Source of the DNA: Closterium sp. NIES-65
Taxonomy: Eukaryota; Streptophyta; Zygnematophyceae; Desmidiales; Closteriaceae
Direction: 5' to 3'
DNA length: 64,000 bases
Assembly (NCBI GenBank): GCA_948144175.1
Contig: CANXME010000207.1
Span: forward strand, 60,315-124,314
This document shows positions 21,689-33,853 of the stretch, in pieces. The notes beneath the pieces are model-generated. The model did no database searches. It was not told the origin of the DNA and saw only the letters and a list, made by a program, of their open reading frames with translations. The translations under genes were made by a program, and so were the position numbers. Every line of letters begins with the position of its first letter. The stretch's first letter is position 1.

Positions 21689-24600
21689 ATGGAGCAAGAG
21701 GAGCCCGCAACTAGCAGCGGTGAGCTCCCGGAGCACGCAGCCGCCACATCCCGTACGCGTCAAGCCGTGCAAGCTGCCCCAACAGCGCAAGAAGAGCCCG
21801 CGCCTACAAGCGGTGAGCTCCAAGGGCATGGAGAATGCCCGTCAGGGAGCGCCACAGCTCCCGGACCACAATTGTGCTTGCGCCGATCGCCGCGGCTCCA
21901 GATCCAGCGCGCAAGTGCCGCTTCAAGCTCCGGACAGCCTCACCAAGCTGTCCCGCGGCAGCAGCGCCTCCCTCTGCGGGCGCAGCCAGCACGGGCGCCA
22001 GCAGCTCCGCGAGCTGGTCAGCCGCGTCGAGGCACGGGTCACGCAGGTGGCTGCGAAAGGACTCGGGCGGGACAGCAGGGAGAGACGAGTGCGCAAGCAC
22101 TTGAATCAGAAGCAAAGCATGCAGGCTCTCCGCGAGACGGTGAAGCTGACCAAGCGTGGTCTCAGGAACGCGCGTCTGCGGAGGCAGCAGAGCCGCCGCC
22201 AGGAACCGGAGAGACGCATCAGCAGCGTTCGGAGCCGCATTCGCGCCACTACCCGCCGCCACGAACTCTACCCCCGCGACAGGCGGAACAGGTGGCAGAT
22301 GAAGGCGGGAGCCAGTCGCCGGCGTCGCAACAGAAGGATAAGGAACGGACGGGGCAGGGACATGAGGAAGAGGAGCAACAGCAGGCGGAGGGGCTACATG
22401 ATGCACAGGCGAACGAGGAGCAACGGGCTCCGGAGCAGCCTGCCGCGAATTGCTCTGGCCCGGCGCGGCCCTCCCTTGACGTACGGCACGCGACACCTCC
22501 CGAGACACCTCGCGCTGGAGGTCCGCCAGCGTCACTGGCGGCCGATACGACCCGCCTCCACCGCGCCCCGTGGGGCCCCGCCATCCCCGACTGCCACCCG
22601 AGTGCGTTGGCCACTGGGCCTGCTGCTGGTAGCGCCGGGGGGAGTTCCGCCGGCGCCGAGACGTCTCGCGCTCCTGCGGTGGCGCGGGAGAATGGGGCCG
22701 GGACAAGCGGCGGTCAGGCGACGGGGGACGAGACGGCGGAACAACCGGAGCCGCAGGCGGTGGAACGGGAGGAGACTGATCCGCGCTCGGAAGAGCAACC
22801 ACCGAGGGCGGGCCGCCAGTGGTGGCGGACACCGCAGGCGACGAAGAAGCAGACGCCAGCATCGGCACGCCGGGGACAGCACCGGCAGGTGCAGCTGGAA
22901 CGCCAGGCCCTGGGACAGGATGAGCGGCGACCCCCCCGGCAGGAGCAGATGCCGCCAGCGGCACGGCAGGAACAGGGAGAACAGGCGGAGAGGGGGCGAC
23001 AGGCGGAGCGGGAGGAGCAACCATCGGCGCAGACGGCTCAACCCCGTTCACGACGAGAGGACGTGCGGATACGAGGGGAGGAGTCTTTTCAGCGGCTACT
23101 AGGCCGGGCGGCAGAACAGACAGTGGCGGGGAACCCGTCGCCTCGGTCCTCGCTCCTGAGGCAGACGACGGCCTTTCGAGTACAACCGACGCGGCGCCAA
23201 CGCGCATTGGCGAATAATCAGTCACACCAGCAATCACCATCGCGAGGACAGGAAGCGCGAGGCGATGGGCGGGCAGCAGGTAGCGGTCGAGGAGGTGGGC
23301 CAGAAAATGGCTATCAGAGGGAGGCCAGAAGGGCTTTAACTAGGCTACTTAATGACGAAGAGGAAAATGACCCCTCTTATAGAGAAGAGCCAACGCCATC
23401 CAGTACGGAGGAAGGGTCAGAAGCAGAGGAAGGGGTAGAGGAGAATGGGAGAAGGACAGGAGCGAGAACAAGGCGGTCCCGAGGAGAGGGAACGACCACC
23501 GCGGCTGGACCGTGCGATGGCAATCGTACGGGCGAAATTCCAACCGCACCATCACAAGCAAGGCCGAGCCGCACCGGGAGAAATCGGGCCGCGACGGCAG
23601 GGGCATCGGTGCGAGACAATCCCAATCGCCCGCGCTATTTTACGCCAGAGGAGTTGGCGACGCGAGCAGATCTGTTCGCTGGCGTCGAGAACTGGGATAT
23701 CCCAGCCCTCTGCGATAGTCGACAACCATCCCTGGCAAGGCGGTTACCGCCCAATTTGTGCCAGTTGTTTTCGCTGGCGCTGCTAACCCCGTTACTCAAC
23801 CTGTCACGAAACCCGGAAGGAGAGGCAGGTTGGCGCCTACTCCTATTTCTGCCACGTCTGACGCTTCGCCAGACCTCGCCACGGAAACCAAACTGGCCCC
23901 AGATCAAGGCCCGGCTCCGAGCCTTCCAACGTGGCGAGTGGGGTCAACTGTACCAGGATGCGATCGAAGCAGTCAACACTCCCACGCCTCCACGTCACAA
24001 GCCCGACGCAACCGGGGTCATCAGCAGGGCCGAGGGCCTGGCGAAACGGGGTAGCCTACGACGCGCTGTGCTGGCGTTGGAGTCAACGCCGGTCTGCACC
24101 CCAACTCCGGAAATTCTGGAGGAGCTTCGACAGAAACACCCGCCAGCCGAAGCAGGGGAGACGACGTGGCCACCCTCGCCCGAGTCAAAATTGTTCATCA
24201 CCCAGGCTGACTTCGCCAAACTGTTGGGAAGGTGTGAAAATGGGGTCGGTGCTGGGCCATCGGGAACGACATTCGAACACATGCGCGACGCGGCAATCAC
24301 GAATAGACGAGTTAGCACCCATCTGCACGCCTTGGTTAACACCATTTTGGGGGGCAACCTTCCAGCACCGGTGTCGGACCTTCTGACAGCTTCACGGCTC
24401 ATTGCCCTGGCCAAACCCGGTGGGGGGGCTCGACCAATCGCCATTGGCGAATGCATCACGCGGCTGACTGCCAAAGCAGCCCTCGCAGCCATGGGAGAGG
24501 TCGCGCGGGCCTTTTTCCTACCTCTACAGTATGGCGTAGCCGTGCCTGGAGGAGCCGAGGCAGTCATCCACGTGGCACGGGCGTATCTGGACAAGCTTCC

Positions 24601-26563
24601 CAACAGCCTCGTGCTGCAAACCGACATCTCAAATGCATTCAACAGTATTTCACGGCAAGCCATCGCGACAGCGTTACAAGGACCAGAATTGTCGCCACTA
24701 CTGCCGCTGGTGAAACTGACATACGGTAACCCGTCGAAATTATTCGTCGACGCGAATTTTGGATCGGACCCACTGATCAGCGAACGGGGCGTGCGCCAAG
24801 GGGACCCACTTGGCCCACTACTGTTTGCGGCAGGTATGCACACTACACTCCGCGACACTGCTGCAGCACACCCCCAGGTGCTGTGTCTGGCATACGCCGA
24901 CGACGTCACATTCCTGGGGGAGGCGACGGCTACTGTAGCAGCCTTCAACCATTTCACCGAGCAGCTGGCACACCTGGGGTTACGGCATAATGCGCAGAAA
25001 TGCGCAGCTTGGAGCACACAAGCAGCAGTAAAGGATTTGCTGCCGCACGACGTACCATTCTCCCAGGATGGTGTTCGCTTGCTCGGAAGCTTTGTGGGGC
25101 CTGACAGTGGGGCGTCACAGTTCCTGTCGGGTCAGCTGGAGGAGATGGCCAAACCCCTGCCACTGCTCGAGAAAGCCGACCCGCAGGTAGCCTCGTTATT
25201 ACTCACCCGCTGCATTTCGAGGCGTGTGGCATACCTTACCAGAACAACACCGCTCTCCCTTTTGCCGCGAGAAACCTGGAGCCAGTGGGGGACAGACCTG
25301 CTAGCGGCCCTACTCACAGCATGCCACCTTCGCGTCCCCACCTGCCGTACCGAGCAAGCACGTGTCTGGGCGCAGGCGTCCCTGCCGCCGTCTTTGGGAG
25401 GGATAGGCATTGCTGACCCGCTGGTCGAGGGTGTTTTCGGGTTCGCAGCGAGCTTCACGCAGGCGGCGCTTTTCATCGCATCACTAGACGGCGCTCCTGA
25501 GGGCGCGCTGGCGCAGGCGCGGGACCACATGCAGTTGCCTGCTGACACCACCACACCCCTTCACACGTGGCTGTCGGAGTGTGAAGCAGCGTTACCCGAC
25601 GATGCGCGAGAAGTCCTGGAGAAAGAACGGCTGGAGCGAACCGATGTGAGGCTCCAGCACGCATTGGCGCTAAGGGTGCATGGGAGTAGATATGCGGCGC
25701 AGGTGCAGGCGACGAGGGAGATGGCGGTGAACCCCTTATGCGGACATACGCAGCGGATGTACTCAATGACGGGGTACGGGACTGGGGATTGGCTGACCGC
25801 TATCCCGATTGCGGCCAACAGGAGGATAGGGCCCACTCATTTTTCCAATGCCGTACGTTTCCGGCTGGCCCTCCCCTTCTCCACGCCGAAGAATTGCGAC
25901 TGTGCGGACCACACGGAGATCATAGACCCCCGCCTCCCGAATCACCTTCTCCGCTGCGGCACGGGCAGGCATCGCATCAACACCCACAACGAGCTGCGCG
26001 ATGCCTGTGTCAGCATGGCCCAGGACGCGGGTTTCATCGTTCACAGAGAATCCTCAGCGCACTGCCCCGTTGAGGAACAGACGGCAGATTTTACAATGAC
26101 GGACAGAAGCAGTGGGGCCGTCTATGTATGTGATGTCACCATCACCGACCCCATCAGCACAAGGGACCCGGAGGCACAGAAGGGCAGGGGCTGGGCGGCC
26201 CGGGAGCAAGCGGACAAGAAAATCCAGCACTATGCCTCCCTACCAGAGACGGTGACCTTCCTCCCCCTGGCTGTGGACACCTATGGCTGCCCGTGTGCGG
26301 AGGTCCCAGCCTTTTTGAAGCTCTTAGCGGACACTGCAGCTCGGCGACACTTCAACGCCGACTCTAAATCGTTCTATGCTGCAAAGTTCCTGCACCAGTT
26401 CAGGCAGCGCTGGTCTGTGGCCCTGCAAAGGGCCCAATCTGTAGGCCTCCTGCTAAAACTTGGGGAGGCGGCGGCGGTTGAGAACCCGCCGGTGGGAGGA
26501 ATTGGGGATGAGTTGCATCTAGGGGACTGCTTTGGAGTGATTGAGCCCCTCGTAGAGCTGTAG
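21689..26563 (+). CDS. LINE A polyprotein: reverse transcriptase with restriction-like endonuclease
   Basis: 1,624 codons, uninterrupted. Residues 1 to ~640 are Gln/Glu/Arg/Pro-rich and probably disordered, with a conserved LRRSPRLQIQRA word near residue 67. The RT has DISNAFNSISR, GVRQGDPLGPLLFA and the catalytic AYADDV (Y1069). A thumb/linker region follows, then a zinc-binding C1403-X-C-X13-H1419-X3-C1423, then HNELRD and a PD-(D/E)XK-like nuclease (ADF around D1467, CDVTI around D1482, downstream Lys). This order is that of R2/NeSL-type LINEs, in which nicked target DNA primes reverse transcription. There is no N-terminal AP endonuclease. The ATG at 21689 is chosen because copies B and E start at the equivalent EEPA/QEPA segment. 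Frames on minus (21804-23240) and in the other plus frame (21582-23102) are GC-bias shadows. Confidence 0.9.
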   Translation: MEQEEPATSSGELPEHAAATSRTRQAVQAAPTAQEEPAPTSGELQGHGECPSGSATAPGPQLCLRRSPRLQIQRASAASSSGQPHQAVPRQQRLPLRAQPARAPAAPRAGQPRRGTGHAGGCERTRAGQQGETSAQALESEAKHAGSPRDGEADQAWSQERASAEAAEPPPGTGETHQQRSEPHSRHYPPPRTLPPRQAEQVADEGGSQSPASQQKDKERTGQGHEEEEQQQAEGLHDAQANEEQRAPEQPAANCSGPARPSLDVRHATPPETPRAGGPPASLAADTTRLHRAPWGPAIPDCHPSALATGPAAGSAGGSSAGAETSRAPAVARENGAGTSGGQATGDETAEQPEPQAVEREETDPRSEEQPPRAGRQWWRTPQATKKQTPASARRGQHRQVQLERQALGQDERRPPRQEQMPPAARQEQGEQAERGRQAEREEQPSAQTAQPRSRREDVRIRGEESFQRLLGRAAEQTVAGNPSPRSSLLRQTTAFRVQPTRRQRALANNQSHQQSPSRGQEARGDGRAAGSGRGGGPENGYQREARRALTRLLNDEEENDPSYREEPTPSSTEEGSEAEEGVEENGRRTGARTRRSRGEGTTTAAGPCDGNRTGEIPTAPSQARPSRTGRNRAATAGASVRDNPNRPRYFTPEELATRADLFAGVENWDIPALCDSRQPSLARRLPPNLCQLFSLALLTPLLNLSRNPEGEAGWRLLLFLPRLTLRQTSPRKPNWPQIKARLRAFQRGEWGQLYQDAIEAVNTPTPPRHKPDATGVISRAEGLAKRGSLRRAVLALESTPVCTPTPEILEELRQKHPPAEAGETTWPPSPESKLFITQADFAKLLGRCENGVGAGPSGTTFEHMRDAAITNRRVSTHLHALVNTILGGNLPAPVSDLLTASRLIALAKPGGGARPIAIGECITRLTAKAALAAMGEVARAFFLPLQYGVAVPGGAEAVIHVARAYLDKLPNSLVLQTDISNAFNSISRQAIATALQGPELSPLLPLVKLTYGNPSKLFVDANFGSDPLISERGVRQGDPLGPLLFAAGMHTTLRDTAAAHPQVLCLAYADDVTFLGEATATVAAFNHFTEQLAHLGLRHNAQKCAAWSTQAAVKDLLPHDVPFSQDGVRLLGSFVGPDSGASQFLSGQLEEMAKPLPLLEKADPQVASLLLTRCISRRVAYLTRTTPLSLLPRETWSQWGTDLLAALLTACHLRVPTCRTEQARVWAQASLPPSLGGIGIADPLVEGVFGFAASFTQAALFIASLDGAPEGALAQARDHMQLPADTTTPLHTWLSECEAALPDDAREVLEKERLERTDVRLQHALALRVHGSRYAAQVQATREMAVNPLCGHTQRMYSMTGYGTGDWLTAIPIAANRRIGPTHFSNAVRFRLALPFSTPKNCDCADHTEIIDPRLPNHLLRCGTGRHRINTHNELRDACVSMAQDAGFIVHRESSAHCPVEEQTADFTMTDRSSGAVYVCDVTITDPISTRDPEAQKGRGWAAREQADKKIQHYASLPETVTFLPLAVDTYGCPCAEVPAFLKLLADTAARRHFNADSKSFYAAKFLHQFRQRWSVALQRAQSVGLLLKLGEAAAVENPPVGGIGDELHLGDCFGVIEPLVEL

Positions 26564-26653
26564 ATTGGCGAGGTTTGCAACCGGCATGCTTGTTATCTAG
26601 GCCACTATAACTTGCCTGCCTGTACTTGACTGCTATATCAATAAAAGGACCAT

Positions 26654-26654
<1 letters not shown>
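26564..26654 (+). other. LINE A 3' UTR
   Basis: Ends ATCAATAAAAGGACCATT before (GA)n. B and D end ATCAATACAAGGACCATT, and C ends ATCAATACAAGGACCGCTT. The shared terminal word is probably the part read first by the reverse transcriptase. Confidence 0.7.

Positions 26655-26731
<77 letters not shown>
26655..26731. repeat. (GA)n tract 3
   Basis: About 38 pure AG units between the 3' end of LINE A and the first promoter block of LINE B. Confidence 0.95.
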
Positions 26732-26733
<2 letters not shown>

Positions 26734-26853
26734 CCCTAGGAGCTAGTCCTTAGCCTCTCCAGCACTCTCCAGCATAGTATAAAGTGCTCCTCTGCAGCTA
26801 GCTCTCTTCATTGTTCGGTTCTCTTTTCATTTGCACTCCTAACCGAGCGGCTC

Positions 26854-26856
<3 letters not shown>

Positions 26857-26922
<66 letters not shown>
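26857..26922. repeat. (GA)n tract 4
   Basis: About 33 GA units between the two 5' blocks of LINE B, at the same point (after CTCGCG) as tract 2 in LINE A. Confidence 0.95.
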
Positions 26923-26925
<3 letters not shown>

Positions 26926-27176
26926 TAGCCCCTGTCCTCTGCCCCTAGCCTCTGTCCTTGCCTTTCAGCCATATTTAAGGCCTTCCTAAGGCCGTTCTCT
27001 TCTTCATTAGTTTGGCGGCTGGAATTTTCGCTCGCGCCGGCCGCCTTCGGCGGCCGACGCTCGACGGCGTGACCTTCGGCCGCGCGAGAGGTGTGGCAAG
27101 CGCAAACACAATCGAGTAACAATAAGCAACGACACGCATATACGCAATGGCTGGTCCTACTCGGAACTAGGAACAA

Positions 27177-30100
27177 ATGGCATCAATTGGGCAGCAGGAG
27201 CCCGCATCTACATGCGGTGAGCTCCAAGGGCGTGAAGAACGCCCGTCAGGGAGCACCACACCTCCCGGACTACAAGCGTGCTTGCGCCGATCGCCGCGGC
27301 TCCAGACCCAGCGCGCAAATGCCGCTTCAAGCTCCGGACTGCCTCGTCCAGCTGTCCCACAGCAGCAGCGCCTCCCTCCGCGGGCGCAGCCAGCACAGGC
27401 GCCAGCAGCACGGCGAGCTGGTCCGCTGCATCCAAGCAAGTCTCGCGCGGACGGTCGCGGAACGTCTCTGGAGAGACCACAGGGAGCGAAGAATGGGCAA
27501 GGACCTGTATCAGCAGCAAAGCGTGAAGAATCTCGGCAAGACGGTAGAGCTGAGCGAGAGTCGACTGAGGAACACGAGTGTGCGGAGGCTGAAGCGCCTC
27601 CACCAGGAACTGGAGCGGCTCATCAGCTGCATATTGAGCCGACCCCGCGACACCACCCGCGGCCACGAACTCCACCCCTGCAACAGGCGGAAGCGGCGGT
27701 AGCCGCAGACGGGAACCAGGAACGGGCGCTGAGGCGGGATGAGACGGAGCAGACGGGGCGAGGACGGAAGGAAGGACGGCAGCTACAGGCGGAAGGGCTA
27801 CAGGAGGCTCAATGGGACGGGGAGCCTCAAGTGCTGGCGCGGCCCGCAGGGAACTGCTTTGACTCTGCGCCGCCCGCTCCTTGCGCACAGCCCGCGACAC
27901 CTCCGCTGGAGATCCGCCATCGTCACAGGCGGACGATACCTCCCGCCACCACCTCGACCGTAGGGGCCCCTCCAGCCCCCATTGCCACCAGGGGGGGCAG
28001 GCCACTGTGCCTGCTGCTGGTAGCGCTGGGGAGAATTGCGCCGGCGCCGCGACGTCTCGCGCTCCTGTTGGGGCGCAGGAGAATGGGGGCGGGACTGGCG
28101 GCGGTCCGGCGACGGGGGGCGAGACGACTGCACCCCAGGGGCCGCCGGCGGCTGAGCGGGAGCTGGCGGGTCGGCGCCAGGAGGAGCATCCATCGGAGCA
28201 GGGTCGTCAGTGGTGGCGGACGCCGCCTTTGGGGAAGAAGCAGACACAGGCACAGGCACGCCGGGGACCGAAGCAGACGGCACAACGAGTGCACGAACAA
28301 CGGGACCGGAGCGAGCAGCTGCCTCCCCAGCAGGCGCGGACACCACCGGTGGAACCGCAGGAGCCAGGTGCGCTGGAGCAGGAGCAGCAGACGGGACAGG
28401 CGGAGCCTCAGCAGGAGCAGACGGGCCAGCCGCTCCCCCCCCCCTGGGGAGCCACGGGTGCGGGGGGATGAATCTTTTCAGCGTCTGCTAACGAGGGCTT
28501 CGGAGCCGCGGTAGAGGAGGTTTCAAGGCAGTGGTCGCCCTTTCGGGCTCCGACTGAGGCCTGGCGACGACAGCCGACCAGGCGGCAGCGAGCTCTGGCG
28601 ACGGCTCGTCAGCACCAGGAATCACCATCTCAAGCGCGGGGAAGTCGAGGGACGGAACGGCAAACGGCAAGCGGGGTTGGCGGAGGCCCGGAGAATGGTT
28701 ACCAGGCAGCGGCTAGAGTGGCTTTAACCAATTTGACTACAGCGAATGATGAAGACGAGCGGCAGGATCCCTCTTATATAGAAGAGGCAGCACCAGCTAG
28801 CGAGGGCGAAGAGACAGAGGAAGAGGAAGGCAGGGCGAGAAGGAACACCGGCGGATTGACTGAAGTGGGGGAGCAAGCACGCTTGGACACGCCCCAGGAG
28901 ACACGCCCACCGCTCGATGCAGAACGGACGGAGGGGATTCCAACCTCCGCTCCCAGGGCACGAGGGAATCGCCCAAGAGGAAATCGGCCAGCAGACATTG
29001 GGACTGCAACACGCCCAGCCGCTTCGGTCCCCCGCTATTTTTCGCCAGACGACCTCGCGAAGCGGGCAGACCTGTTCGCTGCAATCAGTACTTGGGATAT
29101 CACGGCCCTGTGCGACAGTCGCCAGCCTTCACTGTCGCGGCGCTTACCGCCGAATTTGTGTCAGCTGTTCTCACTGGCGATGCTGACGCCGTTACTACAC
29201 CTCTCACGAAACCCCGAGTCAGAGGCAGGATGGCGCCTGCTGCTATTTCTCCCGCGCCTAACCCTTCGCCAGACCTCGCCTCGCCGTCCGGATTGGACCA
29301 AAATCAAAGCTCGTCTCCGAGCCTTCCAGCGTGGCGAATGGGAGCAATTGTACCAGGACGCGGTCGACGCGGTCAACATGCCACCTCTGCCCCGCCACCG
29401 TCCCGACGCGACAGGTGTGATCAGCCGGGCTGAGTGTCTAGCGAAACGTGGCAGCCTTCGAAGGGCCGTACTCGCCCTTGAGTCAACCCCCGTCTGCACT
29501 CCCAGCCCCGAAATTTTGGAAGAGCTGCGTCAGAAACACCCTCCAGCAGCGAGCGAAGGGGTGACCTGGCCAACCACGAGTGAGTCAACACTTTCAATCG
29601 CCCACGCGGGATTCGCCAAGATGTTGGGCAGATGCGAAAATGGAGTTGGAGCGGGGCCTTCTGGGATGACATTTGAGCATTTGCGCGACGCGTCAATCAC
29701 AAACGCGACGGTCCGAACCCATCTGCACGCCTTGGTTAACACCATCCTGGGTGGAAATCTGCCAGGCCCGGTGGCGACCCTCTTAACCGCATCGCGGCTT
29801 ATTGCTCTGGCCAAGCCGGGAGGAGGCGCTCGGCCAATCGCGATCGGCGAGTGTTTGACCAGGCTGGCAGCCAAGGCTGCCCTGATGGTGATGGGCGAAG
29901 CTGCCCGCGATTTCTTCCTCCCCCTTCAGTATGGGGTGGCAGTGCCAGGTGGCGCCGAAACCGTAATCCACGCGGCCAGAGCTTTCCTGGATTCCCACCC
30001 TAACAGCCTGGTATTGCAAGCGGACATAAAAAACGCTTTCAACAGTATTTCGCGACAGGCCATCGCCACTGCGTTACACGCCCCCGAACTCTCGCCACTG

Positions 30101-31963
30101 CTGCCGCTCGTCAAACTAACCTACGGTAACCCGTCGCAGCTAGTCCTGGATTCCAACTACAACCCCGAACCACTGCACAGCGAACGCGGGGTTCGCCAGG
30201 GGGACCCACTTGGGCCGCTACTGTTTGCAGCGGGGATTCATGCTACACTACGCGACACTGCAGATGCTCACGCTAGGGTACTTTGCTTGGCGTATGCGGA
30301 CGACGTGACTTTCATAGGGGACTTTGAAGACACTGTAGCAGCATTTACACATTTCACAAGCAAGCTGTCGTTCCTGGGACTTGAGCACAACCCACACAAG
30401 TGCGCCGCCTGGAATCCGAGCGCAGTCCAAGCAGCACACCTACCTCAAGGGGTCCCCCTAACCAAGGACGGCGTGCAATTACTTGGCAGCTTCATAGGGC
30501 CTGATAGCGGCGCGACGACTTTTCTAACAAGGCAGCTTGACGAGATGGCGAAGCCGCTAAGACTCATCAAACAGACAGACCCACAGGTTGCGGCACTTCT
30601 CATCACTTGATGCATTTCGAGACGGGTCGCATACCTCACACGGACCACTCCTCTCAACCTCCTGCCCCGTGACAGATGGAGCCAGTGGGGTATGGACCTG
30701 CTCACCACGCTCCTCATTGCTTGTGACATCCGCACGCCGACCTGTAGGACGGAGCAGACGCGCATCTGGGAGCAGGCGTCGTTACCCCCATCACTAGGAG
30801 GCCTCGGTATCACTAATCCCCTCGTCGAAGGGGTTTACGGCTTCTCGGCGAGTTTTACCCAGGCAGCGTTGTTCCTCAACGAACTCACGCTGGAAGAGGG
30901 GACCGCGCTCTCGTTGGCAAGGAATCATATGCTCCTCCCGCGCGACGTCAGCACTCCACTACACACATGGCTGAGGGGGTGTGAAGCCGCACTGCCAACA
31001 GACGCGCTGGAGGTTTTAGAGAAGGAGCGGCTGGAGCGTTCTGACATTCGGCTCCAGCACGTGCTCGGACTGAAGGTGCACGGGAGCCGGTATGCCGTAC
31101 AGGTGCAGGCGACGAGGCAAATGGAGTTGAACCCGCTAGCCGGACACACGCAGCGGATGTACTCCTTGACTGGATATGGCACCGGCGACTGGATTACGGC
31201 CATCCCAGTGGCTCCCACAAGGCGGATTGGGCCGGTGCATTTCGCCAATGCAGTACGCTTCCGCCTCGCGCTGCCGTTTTCCACCCCTAAAAACTGCGAC
31301 TGCTCAGAGCACACGGCCATCACTGACCCCCGGCTCCCAAACCACCTTCTCCGGTGCGGCACGGGCAAGCACCGCACTAACACCCACAATGAGCTGCGGG
31401 ACGCATGCGTAAGCATGGCGCAGGATGCGGGCTTTATAGTACACAGGGAGTCAACGGCCTACTGCCCCATCGAGGAACAAACGGCTGATTTCACAATGTC
31501 GGACAGAAGCAGTGCAGCGGTCTACATCTGCGACGTCACGGTCACTGACCCAATAAGCACTAGGGATCCGGAGGCTCAGAAAGGCAGAGGGTGGGCGGCA
31601 CGTGAGCAGGCCGACAAGAAGATCAAGCACTATGCCAACCGCCCGGAGACCGTTGGCTTCTTCCCCCTCGCAGTGGACACTTACGGCTGCCCGTGTGCTG
31701 AGGTTCCCGTATTCCTTAAGCTCCTGGCAGACTCGGCGGCTCGGCGGCACTTCAACGCCGACTCCAAATCTTTCTATGCCGCCAAGTTCTTGCACCAGTT
31801 CCGGCAGCGTTGGTCCGTGGCCCTTCAACGGGCCCAATCCGTGGGGCTTCTGATGAAATTGGGTGAGGCTGCAGCAGCAGAGAATCCTCCTGTGGGGGGC
31901 ATCGGGCATGAACTGCACCTGGGGGACTGTTTTGCGGTGGTGGAACCACTCCTGGAGATTTAG
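27177..31963 (+). pseudogene. LINE B polyprotein, frameshift and nonsense
   Basis: The frame opens at ATG 27177 with the same N-terminal region as A (LRRSPRLQTQRA) and stays open to GDESFQRLLTRASEPR, stopping at 28512. The homologous frame resumes by 28718 (another frame) and carries the whole RT (AYADDVTFIG) to a TGA at 30608-30610, where A has CGC (Arg) in TRCISRR. After the TGA the same frame runs on through the CCHC motif (NCDCSEHTAI) and endonuclease (ADFTMSDRSS, CDVTVTDP) to 31963. One frameshift plus one nonsense codon make it non-functional unless read through. Confidence 0.9.
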
Positions 31964-32079
31964 AGTGGGGTAGCAGGGTGGCAGCAGAGGTAGCCTAGGT
32001 GATGTTGCATCGTGTTTCATGTTGTTTGCTTTCTACCTTGCATGTGTGTACCTTCCGGCTCTATCAATACAAGGACCAT

Positions 32080-32080
<1 letters not shown>

Positions 32081-32160
<80 letters not shown>
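32081..32160. repeat. (GA)n tract 5
   Basis: 40 pure AG units between LINE B and LINE C. Confidence 0.95.
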
Positions 32161-32162
<2 letters not shown>

Positions 32163-33853
32163 CGAGGCGGGTGCAGCTGAGAACCCACCTGTGGAAACGG
32201 CGTGAAGCTGTTAGGCAGTTTCATAGGCTCCGATGAGGCCACAGCAGACTTCATCCGTTCAAACCTTAGCTCCATGGCGGCACCTCTTGGCCTGATAGCA
32301 CGGATGGAACCTCAGCTGGCTGCCCTGCTACTCGCCAGGTGTATCTCAAGACGAGTTTCTTACCTCATCCGAACCACACCCCTCATGCATATGCCTCTGT
32401 ATGAGTGGTCCGGTTGGGGCAGGCAGTTGTTTGAGACTCTGTTAACGGCATGTGGCATTAGTCATCCGCGGGGTGATGCTGAGATCTCTCGTACATGGTC
32501 CCAAGCTTCGCTGCCAGTATCACTTGGGGGCCTCGGAATCACTGACCCCGTGGTCGAGGGCAGCTACAGCTACCTAGCTAGCTTTACCCAGGCACAGCAG
32601 CTGCTCTCAACCCTTGAAGATAGCCAGCTGGGGCCCCTGACAGGGACACGGGTGCAGATGATGGGACCGTATACAGACTCCTGCGCTCTCTATCGCTGGC
32701 TAGCTCAGTGCGAGGCAGACCTACCGAGTGATGCCGGGGAGCTACTACAGAGTGACAGGGCTGCTCCCACGGGTGTGAAGCTGCAACAGGGGCTAGCTTT
32801 GGCAGTTCAGGGCAGAAGGTATGCTAACCAGGTGGAGAGCACAAGGGGCATGACCCCAAACCCCAATAGCGGCCATACGCAGCGCCTTCTCTCTTTGTCA
32901 GGGTACGGAGCCGGGGACTGGCTCCATGCAGTCCCGCTCATGCCCTCCCTGAGGCTCGACGGTCCCCAGTTTGCCACAGCCCTACAGTTCAGGCTAGGAC
33001 TACCATTTTCAGCCCCCGGCGCTTGTGACTGCACCAAGCAGGTTCCCATCCCAGACAATCGGCTTCCAAACCATCTGCTACGCTGCGCCACAGGAGGGGG
33101 AAGGACAAATACTCACAACGAGCTGAGAGATGAGTGCATTAGGATGGCACAGTACGCCGGGTTCATGGTGCACAAGGAAACGTCGGAGTTCTGCCCGGTC
33201 ACTAGGAAGACAGCGGACCTCGCCATTCGTGAACGGTCTTCAGGGGCAGTATGGATCGGGGACGTCACCATCACTGACCCCATCAGCACACGTGACCCCA
33301 ATGCGGTGAAAGGGAGGGGGTGGGCTGCCAGGGAAGCCGCTGACAAAAAAATCTCAGACTACAGCAGCTCCCCGGCAGCCTACGTCTCATTCGTACCCCT
33401 CGCAGTCGAGACTTATGGCTGCCCATGCGCAGAGGTCCCCGCTTTCCTCAAGCTCTTGGCTCACACGGCTGCACGCAAGCTCTTCAACGCCGACCCTTCA
33501 ACCTACCAGGCGGCAAAACTACTCAACCAGTTCCGCCAGAGATGGTCGGTCGCCCTTCAGCGCGCGCAGGCCGTAAGCTACATGGCCAAGTGCAACATGG
33601 CAGCAGAGGCCCAGAACCCTCTTGTCGGGGCCCCTGGCGAGGAAATGTCCCTGGGGGACTGTTTTGTGGTGCTCGAACCTACTGCTGAGCCCCCTTAGGA
33701 GCTTCCAGTGGAGGGGGGGTGGCTGGTGGGTAGGGTTGTAGGTTGATCTTCGGATCTGGGTTGCTGCTAGGTTGTTCTTTTAGTCTCTAGTGTTGCCTGT
33801 TTCTATTCTGCCTCGATCGTTTGTACTCACCCGTTATATCAATACAAGGACCG

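Larger units (their letters stand above)
21427..26654 (+). mobile_element. LINE A: full-length R2-like non-LTR retrotransposon
   Basis: It consists of promoter block 2 (21427-21553, TATA-like AGTATAAAGGCC), two GC-rich hairpins (21555-21602), one long ORF (21689-26563), and a 91-bp 3' UTR ending TATCAATAAAAGGACCATT. (GA)n follows with no poly(A). Copies B, C and D end in the same way at (GA)n. No frame break is seen, so this is the candidate master copy of the five-copy chain. Confidence 0.9.
26732..32080 (+). mobile_element. LINE B: full-length but mutated copy
   Basis: It comprises promoter block 1 (26732-26856), (GA)n (26857-26922), a divergent second promoter block (26923-27036, ATATTTAAGG as TATA-like word), hairpin 1 and a weakened hairpin 2, a broken ORF, and a 3' end ATCAATACAAGGACCATT followed by (GA)n at 32081. 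It has the same orientation as A. Confidence 0.9.

Noticed and set aside
21804-23240. 478-codon minus-strand ORF and a 506-codon plus ORF over the LINE A N-terminal region
   Set aside because: GC-rich shadows. The LRRSPRLQ frame is the one conserved in A, B and E and continuous with the RT.
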